A stretch of DNA of 41,288 bases from a virus: positions 1 to 41,288 of IMG/VR virus record IMGVR_UViG_3300035670_012629; one strand, given 5' to 3'. Position 1 is the stretch's first letter. The number at the start of each line of letters is the position of its first letter. Below are positions 8,244 through 15,712 of this stretch, piece by piece. A program made the position numbers and the translations under genes. The notes under the pieces are model-generated. The model did no database searches and was not told the origin of the DNA. It saw only the letters and a list, made by a program, of their open reading frames with translations.

Positions 8244-8492
8244 ATGAAACAATTATGGTATTTTAGTGCACCTTGGTGTCAACCCTGTCAAACTTTTGGT
8301 CCTATTATGGATCAAGCCATTGCTGCGGGTGTTAATGTTAAAAAAGTTAATGTTGATTACGAACCAGAGGCATCAACTGTTTATGGTATTAAAAGTGTCC
8401 CAACAGTTATTTTAGTTGAAAATGGGCAAGAAAAAGCCCGTTTTGTAGGTGCTTGTTCTATAAATGATGTAATTAGATTTTACAATCAGTAA
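8244..8492 (+). CDS. Thioredoxin-like protein
   Basis: A compact 82-residue thioredoxin fold with the active site WCQPC (residues 12-16), a following helix, and the cis-proline motif SVPTV at about 51-55. It is shorter than bacterial thioredoxins (about 105) but similar to phage glutaredoxin/thioredoxin proteins such as T4 NrdC in size. It probably reduces the phage ribonucleotide reductase. Being placed between queC and queD, it could also serve an enzyme of that cassette (inference). It shares one base with queD. Confidence 0.85.
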   Translation: MKQLWYFSAPWCQPCQTFGPIMDQAIAAGVNVKKVNVDYEPEASTVYGIKSVPTVILVENGQEKARFVGACSINDVIRFYNQ

Positions 8493-8983
8493 TGGGAAGA
8501 TATCAATCAACTAAACTTTTTGATAACTATTCAGTAGCACTTCGTCAATGGAAGGCAGCTCACTCACATTGTGAATTGCTTCACGGCTACGCTCTAGAAT
8601 TTAAAGTATGGTTCGAATCAATCGAACCACTAGAGGAAAACCAACTTGATGAAATGAACTGGATTCAAGATTATGGTGGTTTTAAATCAACTGATGCTGA
8701 ACCCACCCCAGGTAATGGTCTGAAAGATTGGATGGATTATATGTGGGACCACACCACACTAATCGAAAAAGACGACCCCCAACTTGAATCATTCAAATGG
8801 ATGGAAGAACTTGGTATTCTACATCTACGAGTAATGGATAAAATGGGAGCAGAATCTTGTGCTAAACTAGTTTACGACAAATTCAATGATGTGTTATCTA
8901 AAACAGGTGGTGGTCGTGTTAAAGTTGTAAAAGTAGAGTGTTGGGAAGCAAAGCGTAACTCATCAATTTATATTGGAGAATAA
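8492..8983 (+). CDS. queD: QueD, 6-carboxy-5,6,7,8-tetrahydropterin synthase
   Basis: QueD turns 7,8-dihydroneopterin triphosphate, the FolE product, into 6-carboxytetrahydropterin. In this 163-residue protein the PTPS-family zinc and catalytic region is KAAHSHCELLHGY at 21-33: H24 and H31 are zinc ligands, C27 is the catalytic cysteine, and the usual third His of HGH is Y33. NWIQDYGGFK (56-65) is the conserved D-F/Y-G-x-LK segment, WDHTTLI is the active-site Asp-His region, and VECWEA near the C-terminus carries the catalytic Glu. An HGY variant is, as I recall, seen in a subgroup of otherwise ordinary QueD proteins. It is flanked by thioredoxin and queE with 1-nt overlaps. Confidence 0.87.
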   Translation: MGRYQSTKLFDNYSVALRQWKAAHSHCELLHGYALEFKVWFESIEPLEENQLDEMNWIQDYGGFKSTDAEPTPGNGLKDWMDYMWDHTTLIEKDDPQLESFKWMEELGILHLRVMDKMGAESCAKLVYDKFNDVLSKTGGGRVKVVKVECWEAKRNSSIYIGE

Positions 8984-9765
8984 TGTCACTAGGAAGAATA
9001 GAAGACTACAATAAAATTCTACCAATTGTAGAATTATACACTTGTGTGCAATCAGAGGGTAGCCGAGCAGGTCGTCCCACTGTTGCAGTTCGTACAACTG
9101 GTTGTACCCACCGCTGCTACTTTGGTGAAGGCGGATGGTGCGACTCTTGGTACACAAGCATTCACCCTGAGAAAGGTAAATACACTTTTCAGGATATTAT
9201 TAACATTTACGATCAACATCCTGAAATTAAGGAAATGATGTTAACTGGAGGTTCTCCAACTATGCATCCAAAACTCGTAAACGAACTAACTCACTTTGCA
9301 AATGAAAGGCAAATCATCATCACGATCGAAACAGAAGGGTCTGCTTTCCTTGAAACAGATTATCCTATTGGGCTTATATCTTTCAGCCCTAAATTTAGTA
9401 ACAGCGTCCCTGTACTTGGGGGTACTACACCTCTTGGGAGTATTGTAGACCAAAAGTTCATTGACAAACATAATAACCTACGTCTAAACAAAGACGCTAT
9501 TACAAAGTCAATGGCTTATCACTCTGACTACCATATGAAGGTGGTTGTTAACCCAATTGAAATGCCAGAAACTTGGGAAGAAATCCGCATATTTATGGAC
9601 GAACTTAATGTTCCAAAAGAGAAAATTTGGATTATGCCTCCTGGTGATAACAGAGATGAGCTAATTAGAGTTTATCCAATGGTTATTGAGTGGTGCACTC
9701 AAAATTGTTATAACTTCACTGGACGTGAACACATCATTGCCTTTGATACTAAAAGAGAGGTTTAA
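8983..9765 (+). CDS. queE: QueE-like radical SAM 7-carboxy-7-deazaguanine synthase
   Basis: QueE rearranges 6-carboxytetrahydropterin to CDG. This 260-residue protein has the QueE opening VELYTCVQSEG (16-26), the RPTVAVRTTGC strand, and a 4Fe-4S cysteine set C41, C45, C53 (CX3CX7C), where radical SAM enzymes normally have CX3CX2C; the last cysteine is followed by DSWYTS as in QueE. The glycine-rich SAM motif reads MLTGGSPT rather than GGEP. ETEGS, FSPK and KVVVNP strands match the QueE core. It follows queD with a TAATG overlap. The spacing is unusual and is discussed as a finding. Confidence 0.85.
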   Translation: MSLGRIEDYNKILPIVELYTCVQSEGSRAGRPTVAVRTTGCTHRCYFGEGGWCDSWYTSIHPEKGKYTFQDIINIYDQHPEIKEMMLTGGSPTMHPKLVNELTHFANERQIIITIETEGSAFLETDYPIGLISFSPKFSNSVPVLGGTTPLGSIVDQKFIDKHNNLRLNKDAITKSMAYHSDYHMKVVVNPIEMPETWEEIRIFMDELNVPKEKIWIMPPGDNRDELIRVYPMVIEWCTQNCYNFTGREHIIAFDTKREV

Positions 9766-9771
9766 TTTTAT

Positions 9772-10362
9772 ATGGTATTTCATAAATATAGGATAATCTG
9801 TACAGGTATTCCAAAAAATGCTTCAAGTTCAATTTTTGATATTTTAAGTAATAGAACAGATCAAAGTCACGATCATTTTACTATTTTACAAGATTTCCAA
9901 AATAATGATTCTGATCTAATGGAATCTTATATAGCATTTTGTATAGTAAGAAATCCTTATGATAGATTTTTTTCAGCTTGTGAACAGATAAAAAGAGATG
10001 ATTCTAAAAACTTTAATAAATCAACTAAAGACATTATTTACCAAGAAGTTATAGGAGTTTATAACGTTAATGAAGTATTTATCCCTCAATATAGATTTGT
10101 TTCTTTTGGTAATAAAATTTTAATTGAGAATGTTTTAAGATATGAAAATTTAGAAAAAGAGTGGAGTAATTTTGCTACAAATTATAATAAAAATTCTTTT
10201 TTTAAAATAAAAACAACCCTTCCTAAATCTAATAAAACTGAAGAAAGAATTCCTTGGCAAGAAGAAATTAAGACTCTTACTCAAGAAGAATTAGATTACA
10301 TTAATCATTTTTATGAAAAAGATTTCAAACTATTTAATTACGATATTATAACAGAATTATGA
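9772..10362 (+). CDS. Sulfotransferase-family protein
   Basis: This 196-residue protein has the two PAPS-binding signatures of the sulfotransfer_2 type: the 5'-phosphosulfate loop GIPKNASSS at 12-20 (compare xxPKxGxxS/T) and the 3'-phosphate site IVRNPYDRFFSA at 58-69. It would transfer sulfate from PAPS to a hydroxyl or amine, most often on a carbohydrate. It is coupled by ATGA to a 2OG oxygenase gene and lies inside the 7-deazaguanine cassette, so its acceptor could be a glycan or a modified base. Nothing in the sequence identifies the acceptor. Confidence 0.72.
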   Translation: MVFHKYRIICTGIPKNASSSIFDILSNRTDQSHDHFTILQDFQNNDSDLMESYIAFCIVRNPYDRFFSACEQIKRDDSKNFNKSTKDIIYQEVIGVYNVNEVFIPQYRFVSFGNKILIENVLRYENLEKEWSNFATNYNKNSFFKIKTTLPKSNKTEERIPWQEEIKTLTQEELDYINHFYEKDFKLFNYDIITEL

Positions 10363-10943
10363 TCATTATAGACGATTTTATTAAAGACCAAAGATTGTTA
10401 ACCAAAATCGCTCTTGATGCCAAATTTTGGACTGAGGGTTATCATTGGTGGGGTGGTTGGTGGAACGAACCTATCTCATCCGTAAGACATGAATTAATAT
10501 CTTACATTTGGGGTGAAAATTGTCCCTTACAAGAAAGTTTTGAAATTCAAGGTTTTGAACACTGGGTCGGCTCATATCAACCTGGTGATGGTAAAGTTAC
10601 TGAAAATTTTGGTTTCAAACATCATCTTAAGCATCATTTTGATAAAGATGAAGATTATTGGCAACAAACTGGAGAAATTAGATCTCCAAAAATTGGCACA
10701 GTATTTTATCCAGACCCTCAAATAGACTATTCTACAGGAGGTTATCTTCAAATTTGGGATACCTACGGAGGTGATGCCTGGAATTTACCTTATGAATTAA
10801 TTAAACCTAAATTTAATAGATTAATTATTTTCGATGCAGGTAAGCTTCACGCAGTCCAAGAAGTAACATCAGGTGTTAGAAATGCTATTGCTATCAATTT
10901 ATGGGAGGTAGCACCTATTGGGGCTAAAGAAATGCTTAAATAA
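10359..10943 (+). CDS. 2-oxoglutarate/Fe(II)-dependent oxygenase
   Basis: This 194-residue protein belongs to the prolyl-4-hydroxylase-like 2OG oxygenases common in large phages. Iron ligands are H93 and D95 (HFD within HHFDKDE) and H164 (KLHAVQEV); R174 (SGVRNAI) should bind the 2-oxoglutarate carboxylate. The core strands TGGYLQIW and NRLIIFDAG are in place. The substrate is unknown: protein, nucleotide or base hydroxylation are all possible. It overlaps the sulfotransferase by ATGA, suggesting that the pair are made together. Confidence 0.8.
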   Translation: MIIIDDFIKDQRLLTKIALDAKFWTEGYHWWGGWWNEPISSVRHELISYIWGENCPLQESFEIQGFEHWVGSYQPGDGKVTENFGFKHHLKHHFDKDEDYWQQTGEIRSPKIGTVFYPDPQIDYSTGGYLQIWDTYGGDAWNLPYELIKPKFNRLIIFDAGKLHAVQEVTSGVRNAIAINLWEVAPIGAKEMLK

Positions 10944-11099
10944 ATGGGTGAAAAAATTGAAAAATTAGCTTGCCATAAATGCTTAGCGGTCATAACTTAC
11001 AAAAAAGCAAAAAGAGTATATAGAAATAATTTTGGAATTCCACACTATGTGTTGATGTGTTCTAAATGTGCTGATTATGAAGCTAAAAATAGAGGATAA
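10944..11099 (+). CDS. Small zinc-ribbon-like protein
   Basis: A 51-residue reading frame (MGEKIEKLACHKC...) starts directly after the oxygenase stop. Two knuckles, CHKC (10-13) and CSKC (about 39-42), are about 25 residues apart, the spacing of a small zinc ribbon. The stretch between is basic. The short gap-filling position and paired cysteines support a real gene. The function is unknown; nucleic-acid or protein binding is the usual role of such folds. Confidence 0.6.
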   Translation: MGEKIEKLACHKCLAVITYKKAKRVYRNNFGIPHYVLMCSKCADYEAKNRG

Positions 11100-11358
11100 T
11101 AAAGGTTATGTGATTATTGATGATACTACAGGAAGAATAATTTCTGTTGTCGTTCATAATGCTGTTGAAGGTAAGCGAGATTTTATTAACCTAGCTAGCT
11201 TTAAAAATAACTCAGACAGAACTCAAACCGCAACTCGCTTCTGTGCTAACCACCAACGTGATTTAGATTGGGATGAGGAAGAAACAAATAAGCGAATGGA
11301 TATTATTGGTCAGAATGGAAACACTGGTGAACATTACGAATTATTAGATCAAGAATAA
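11077..11358 (+). CDS. Small hypothetical protein
   Basis: This 93-residue acidic protein begins with a two-strand hairpin (KGYVIIDDTTGRIISVVVHN) and ends DEEETNKRMD...YELLDQE. I recognise no family. The ATG at 11077 is preferred over a GTG at 11068; it overlaps the small zinc-ribbon gene by 23 nt, and its stop shares one base with the next gene. Confidence 0.5.
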   Translation: MKLKIEDNKGYVIIDDTTGRIISVVVHNAVEGKRDFINLASFKNNSDRTQTATRFCANHQRDLDWDEEETNKRMDIIGQNGNTGEHYELLDQE

Positions 11359-11651
11359 TGAATTATTTACTTATTTTCATCTTCCAAGCTATATTCAATG
11401 TAGCTAAGGTTTATGAAATAAAATACGCCTATGAAAACCAACTTAAAGGTATTCTAATATCAAGCACAGCTTTAAGTTTACTTACAATAATGAGTACTTA
11501 CCTATCAATTGAACTACTACTAGCGGGAGATCTCAAGGTTATATTGGTGTATGTTACAGGCAGCTTGACAGGTAAATACATTGCATATCTTTCAGAGAAA
11601 AATAATTATAGAGCAAAACTTTACAAACTATTGAATAATGGACGAGAATAA
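11358..11651 (+). CDS. Small multi-TM membrane protein
   Basis: The protein has 97 residues with three hydrophobic stretches (about 1-18, 30-55 and 57-78) and a basic C-terminal tail. The third contains VYVTGSLTGKYIAY, a glycine-containing helix. No family is recognised with confidence. It overlaps its neighbours by single bases (TAATG), so it is translated with the phosphoribosyltransferase gene. A transport or membrane-modifying role is only a guess. Confidence 0.5.
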   Translation: MNYLLIFIFQAIFNVAKVYEIKYAYENQLKGILISSTALSLLTIMSTYLSIELLLAGDLKVILVYVTGSLTGKYIAYLSEKNNYRAKLYKLLNNGRE

Positions 11652-12184
11652 TGGTTGAATTATATTCTTCTCACGATATAGGCATCAAAACCAAAATTTT
11701 AGCTAAAAAAATTAGTGATGAACACCGAGGTGATAAAACACCTATTGTAATGGTTGGGGTTTTAAATGGAGCATTTATGTTTTTTGCTGACTTAGTAAAA
11801 AATATTGATGTTGATGTTGAATGTGATTTTATTAGAGTTAAATCATATACTAATAAAGAACGAGGTGATGTTCAATTTGTAAAAGATGTTGAAACCTCAT
11901 TAAAAGGAAAACACGTTTACATTGTAGATGATATTTTTGACACAGGTTATACAATGAAATACATAACTGATTTTTTTCACATTAAAAATCCTAAATCAGT
12001 TAACATTGTAACTTTAGTCAAAAGAAAAGAAAATGGTTGGGATCCTACTTTATATAAAAGAGATTGGCCATTTGTGCATAGTTTTTATTATGCTTTTGAA
12101 TGTGATGATGAATGGCTTGTAGGTTACGGTTTAGATACTCAAGGAGGTTATCAAAGAAATCTTAAATCTATCTTTGCTTTGTAA
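11651..12184 (+). CDS. hpt: Hypoxanthine (guanine) phosphoribosyltransferase
   Basis: This 177-residue type I phosphoribosyltransferase joins hypoxanthine or guanine to PRPP, giving IMP or GMP. The PRPP loop is HVYIVDDIFDTGYT (about 92-105), the N-terminal VGVLNGAFMF is the PPi-binding loop of HPRTs, and the hood region with a Lys (TLVKRKENGW) and aromatic-rich C-terminus (FVHSFYYAFE) follows the HPRT pattern. In context it may salvage purines to feed GTP to FolE, the next gene, or free guanine released by base exchange during DpdA action (inference). Confidence 0.85.
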   Translation: MVELYSSHDIGIKTKILAKKISDEHRGDKTPIVMVGVLNGAFMFFADLVKNIDVDVECDFIRVKSYTNKERGDVQFVKDVETSLKGKHVYIVDDIFDTGYTMKYITDFFHIKNPKSVNIVTLVKRKENGWDPTLYKRDWPFVHSFYYAFECDDEWLVGYGLDTQGGYQRNLKSIFAL

Positions 12185-12203
12185 ATTTTTTTTATTATAT
12201 TCG
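12173..12203 (+). promoter_or_regulatory. Candidate Bacteroidota-type promoter for folE
   Basis: TTTG at 12173-12176, 19 nt, then TATATTCG at 12196-12203. The elements match the Bacteroidota pattern TTTG-N19-TAnnTTTG with one C-for-T change. The -33 part lies inside the end of hpt, and the predicted start point is about 10-15 nt before the folE ATG. Confidence 0.5.
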
Positions 12204-12222
12204 GGTAAATTAGTTATTTTAA

Positions 12223-12927
12223 ATGGATAATATTGAAAACAAGCGTCGTAAAAAACACGACAATATTGAGTGTGTGCCGGTTGGAATGGCAAATGGTGTA
12301 GCTGGAAATTTTCCACTAACCCAAGAACAAAAACAAGAAATGGTAGAGGAAGCAGCCGAAGCATTCGGTAAGTTTCTTGATGCCCTAAAATGCGATTGGA
12401 GAAATGACCCAAATTCAATGGAAACCCCGCGGCGAGTTGCTAAGGCATATGTTTATGACCTTTGGAAAGGCCGCTATGAAAATTTTACAGAAATTACTTC
12501 TTTTCCCTCTGATGGTTATGATGGTATTATTATTGAGCGGAACATTCCTATTACTAGTATGTGTTCTCATCATCACCAAACTATTCGGGGGGTCGTCCAT
12601 ATTGGATACGTGGCTGGACAAGATGGACGCGTTATAGGTCTATCAAAGCTTAATCGAATTGTAGAGCACTTTGCTCGTAGAGGTGCTATTCAAGAACAAT
12701 TAACAGCTGCTATTCATCAAGCAGTAGATAAAGTTACTGAAGGTAATGCTGGTGTTATTGTAACAGTAGTAGCAACTCACAATTGTGTTTCTTGCCGTGG
12801 GATTAAACACCAAGGGGCAGCAATGGTAACTACTAAAGCTTCTGGAGTGTTTATGGATAACAATAATCAAGCACGTAAAGAATTCTTTGATTCACTTAAA
12901 ATTAATAATGGTAATGTCTCAGTATAA
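12223..12927 (+). CDS. folE: GTP cyclohydrolase I
   Basis: FolE converts GTP to 7,8-dihydroneopterin triphosphate, the entry step to 7-deazaguanines. In this 234-residue enzyme zinc ligands are expected at C114 and H117 (CSHHH) and C188 (HNCVSCRG), and RVIGLSKLNRIVEHFARR (136-153) plus the QEQLT segment are the catalytic and oligomer contacts. METPRRVAKAYV is the conserved N-terminal helix motif. An extra Cys (C191) sits beside the zinc site. It appears to have its own promoter and overlaps the MazG-like gene. It is separated from queCDE by about 2.5 kb but completes the pathway. Confidence 0.93.
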   Translation: MDNIENKRRKKHDNIECVPVGMANGVAGNFPLTQEQKQEMVEEAAEAFGKFLDALKCDWRNDPNSMETPRRVAKAYVYDLWKGRYENFTEITSFPSDGYDGIIIERNIPITSMCSHHHQTIRGVVHIGYVAGQDGRVIGLSKLNRIVEHFARRGAIQEQLTAAIHQAVDKVTEGNAGVIVTVVATHNCVSCRGIKHQGAAMVTTKASGVFMDNNNQARKEFFDSLKINNGNVSV

Positions 12928-13534
12928 AGAAGAATTAATAGTTATCCTTTTAAATAGTTTAGGTACTCTCCATTCATTTAGAGATCGAGATGAAATGTCA
13001 AGATACCCTGATGTTGAATGGGCTGAATACGCTGCTGATAAAATTTTAAAACTCTTTGATGGCAGATACGTGCCATTCGTAAGTGAAGTCGAAGAATTTA
13101 ACTCCTTAATGAACAAACCAAACAACTATGAACCCACGATTCCAGAAAATAGAGGTGAATGGGAGTTTGTATACAACTTTGTTCTTGAGGAACTTGAAGA
13201 GTATAAACAAGCTTGCGAAAAAGGAGACATCGTTGAAGTTTTGGACGCGTTGTGTGACATTGCTTACGTATCCCTTGGGAACGGCGCTATGCTTCACGGC
13301 CTTAAGGATAAAATTTGGCCCGCTTATATGGAAGTACAGGCATCGAATCTATCCAAAGCTTGCTCAACTGAAGGAGAGGCACAAAAAACTGTTGAATTAC
13401 GCTCCCAAGAACAAGGCGAAGCTTGTCATTATGAACAGGTTGGTAACAAGTATATTGTATATCGTAGCCGAGATCGAAAAGTAATGAAAAACATTAACTA
13501 TTTCCGACCAGATTTGACGCAATTCTTTAAGTAA
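12914..13534 (+). CDS. MazG/HisE-like nucleotide pyrophosphohydrolase
   Basis: About 206 residues. The central part (about 78-150) has the all-alpha NTP-PPase metal motif EELEE (92-96) followed by EVLDALCD (108-115), the EExxE...ExxD arrangement of MazG, dUTPase-2 and HisE relatives. GNGAMLHGL and AYMEVQASNLSKA match the phosphoribosyl-ATP pyrophosphohydrolase-like phage group. It probably hydrolyses a (d)NTP to the monophosphate and PPi. In a phage with modified bases it may remove an unwanted normal nucleotide, or adjust host signalling nucleotides (inference). The ATG at 12914 was chosen over an upstream TTG. Confidence 0.78.
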   Translation: MSQYKEELIVILLNSLGTLHSFRDRDEMSRYPDVEWAEYAADKILKLFDGRYVPFVSEVEEFNSLMNKPNNYEPTIPENRGEWEFVYNFVLEELEEYKQACEKGDIVEVLDALCDIAYVSLGNGAMLHGLKDKIWPAYMEVQASNLSKACSTEGEAQKTVELRSQEQGEACHYEQVGNKYIVYRSRDRKVMKNINYFRPDLTQFFK

Positions 13535-15249
13535 TGAGTTATAAATCTTGTTTTGCCACTAAGTTAGGCAATAACAAATACAAAATACATTTGTGGGATG
13601 ATAATGGGTATCAAAATTTTGAATGGTACTATCCTGCCTATATTGAATGTGACGAGCAAGAAGAAGAATTTGTAGGTTTAAGAAAAGAATCTCTTAAAAA
13701 ATCTTTTAAGTGGGATAAGGACGACAAAAAAGTTCACTTTCACGATATGAAACCTTACCAAAGGTTTTTAGTTGAAAAATACGGAACTAATGACGAACCT
13801 TCTACTACTCACCGCGAAGTATTTTTTGATATTGAGATTGAAATGGGAGGAGCACTTACGGAAGATTACATCCGTAGTGCTCCCAAACCTGTTACTTCAA
13901 TTGCTTGGTGGTACAAACAAGAAGATAAGTGGGTAATTCTTATTTTAGATGAAAAGGGGCAATTAAATCATACAAAAAATAAAAATAAAGAAATTGTACC
14001 TTTCGATAGTGAAGAAAAGCTACTTCAAGCTTTTATAATAAGAATGCGCGAAATTAATCCGGATATACTCATTGGGTATAACAGCGATTATTTCGACATA
14101 CCCTACCTCTACTACCGCATCTCTAACGTATTTGGAGAAGAAATTGCCCGTTTATTGTCTCCCATTGAGACTGTTTACGACCAAAGCCAATGGAATAAAG
14201 ACCAATTCCTTGTTATTGCCGGTATCGAGAGTTTAGATTATATGAAGCTACATAAAAAGTTTAGCTTTAGAGATGAGCCTTCATTTAAATTAGATGCATT
14301 AGGTAAAAAATACGTTGGTTTAGAAAAAATTGAATACGAAGGTAGTCTTGATCGTTTATTTGAAGAAGATATCTACAAATTCATCCAATACAACTTTCGA
14401 GACGTTGAGATCTTAAAGGCATTAGACGAAAAATTCCAATATATTTCGTTGACTAAAAACCTAGCCCACAAAGGTAAGATCAATTATAGTGACGTCTATA
14501 AAAACAGTATGATCCACGACGGCGCAATTAGTGCTTACCTATTGTCTCAAGGTATAATACCACCTAGCCGCGATATAAACCCAATTACCAAGCAGAATTA
14601 TGCGGGAGGTTACTTGTTTTGCCCGCAAGCAGGTTTATATAAGTATATGTTTGACGAAGACTTAACTTCGTTGTACCCGTCTATTATAATGTCTTTAAAC
14701 ATTGGTAAAGAAACTTTAGTAGGGCGTATAATTATACCAAATGAGAAGGTTGTAGTGGAAGGTAAAGAAATATTTAACTGCCGTTATGGTTTGAATGATC
14801 TGAAGAAAATGGATCCCGAAAAAGAGGTGATTTTGGAAAACAGCCAAAGAAAAAGAACCAAAATTAAAATTGAGGGACTTTTAACTCTTATTTCAGATAT
14901 GAATTTATCAATTTCTGCAAACGGCGTTATGTATCGAACGGATATGGATTCAGTGTTGAAAACAATCCTTGCTAAATGGTTTGAAGAACGAGTTTTATAT
15001 AAGAATAAGATGAAGGAAAGTTATAAAGCGGGCGATAAGGAAAAAGGTGCTCAATTTAATTTACTACAACATACAATGAAAATCTTGTTGAACTCACTTT
15101 ACGGGGCAACCGCTTTGGGCTCATTTAGATATGGTAACGTTATATTAAGTGAATCAATTACATTATCAGGACAACGAATTATTCAAGAATCAGCTTTATT
15201 CGCTAACACACATATGAATAAAGTTATAAGAGGTGAAATAGTATTATGA
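13534..15249 (+). CDS. 43: T4 gp43-like DNA polymerase, N-terminal part (exonuclease, palm motif A, motif B)
   Basis: This 571-residue protein is the first two-thirds of a family B polymerase. Proofreading motifs are Exo I FFDIEIE (D99, E101), Exo II IGYNSDYFDIPY (180-191, D188) and Exo III YNFRDVEI (D290). Polymerase motif A is DEDLTSLYPS (374-383, catalytic D376). Motif B, KILLNSLYGA, starts near 516 with the nucleotide-binding Lys and Tyr. The protein then stops 46 residues after that decapeptide, before motif C. The missing YVDTDS motif and thumb are encoded by the separate gene at 16077. The stop overlaps the next gene as ATGA. No frameshift is obvious; the end is a clean, coupled stop, so a working two-chain polymerase is likely. 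Confidence 0.92.
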   Translation: MSYKSCFATKLGNNKYKIHLWDDNGYQNFEWYYPAYIECDEQEEEFVGLRKESLKKSFKWDKDDKKVHFHDMKPYQRFLVEKYGTNDEPSTTHREVFFDIEIEMGGALTEDYIRSAPKPVTSIAWWYKQEDKWVILILDEKGQLNHTKNKNKEIVPFDSEEKLLQAFIIRMREINPDILIGYNSDYFDIPYLYYRISNVFGEEIARLLSPIETVYDQSQWNKDQFLVIAGIESLDYMKLHKKFSFRDEPSFKLDALGKKYVGLEKIEYEGSLDRLFEEDIYKFIQYNFRDVEILKALDEKFQYISLTKNLAHKGKINYSDVYKNSMIHDGAISAYLLSQGIIPPSRDINPITKQNYAGGYLFCPQAGLYKYMFDEDLTSLYPSIIMSLNIGKETLVGRIIIPNEKVVVEGKEIFNCRYGLNDLKKMDPEKEVILENSQRKRTKIKIEGLLTLISDMNLSISANGVMYRTDMDSVLKTILAKWFEERVLYKNKMKESYKAGDKEKGAQFNLLQHTMKILLNSLYGATALGSFRYGNVILSESITLSGQRIIQESALFANTHMNKVIRGEIVL

Positions 15250-15491
15250 TAACAAAACAAGCAATACGGAATGGCATATCTGTTTCTTTAAATGGAGAAA
15301 AATTAACTAAAGACCAAATAATTGAAATAGGAGAAAATTGGTCTGAGAAAGAAGAAAATTTGTTTAGAAAGATGCTTAAACAAGGAGGCACTTTCAAAAT
15401 AGGAGGTAATAAATGGTGTATTATTTCATTTGAAAAAATTTATAACTCTAAAGGAGAAATAGAAGCTGAAATCGAATCAGAAGAAGAATGA
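15246..15491 (+). CDS. Small hypothetical protein inside the split polymerase locus
   Basis: An 81-residue protein with a helix-rich first half (EIGENWSEKEENLFRKMLKQG) and two strands (TFKIGGN, KWCIISFEKIY), ending in an acidic tail (EAEIESEEE). No homolog is recognised, and there is no homing-endonuclease or intein signature. It is ATGA-coupled to the polymerase N-terminal gene on the left and to the Smr gene on the right. Confidence 0.5.
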   Translation: MITKQAIRNGISVSLNGEKLTKDQIIEIGENWSEKEENLFRKMLKQGGTFKIGGNKWCIISFEKIYNSKGEIEAEIESEEE

Positions 15492-15712
15492 AAACACAAC
15501 GAACTTTAGATCTACACGGAGTTAAACACGAAGATGTAGAACATAAATTAAATGAATTTTTCTTTTGGGATCATACTGAATTCGAAAACACTAAAATCAT
15601 TACCGGCAAATCCGATAAAATGCGCGAAATTGTTGTTAAATGGCTTGATGTTTTAGACTATAAGTATTATATTCCAAATAATAATGCCGGTGAGATACAA
15701 GTTATAGGATGA
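15488..15712 (+). CDS. Stand-alone Smr-domain protein
   Basis: A 74-residue protein that is essentially one Smr domain, the C-terminal domain of MutS2: LDLHG at 7-11, helix EDVEHKLNEFF, the strand-loop IITGKSDKMR (37-46) in place of HGKG.G.LR, and a last strand NAGEIQVIG. Smr domains bind or nick branched DNA or RNA, the LDLHG Asp/His being implicated in activity. The usual His of HGKG is a Thr, so nuclease activity is uncertain. It lies between the polymerase halves, ATGA-coupled on both sides. Confidence 0.7.
   Translation: MKTQRTLDLHGVKHEDVEHKLNEFFFWDHTEFENTKIITGKSDKMREIVVKWLDVLDYKYYIPNNNAGEIQVIG

Noticed and set aside
12131-13297. Several minus-strand open frames opposite hpt, folE and the MazG-like gene
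   Set aside because: They oppose genes with strong motifs, have no recognisable domains and no start context; they are shadows of the + strand genes.
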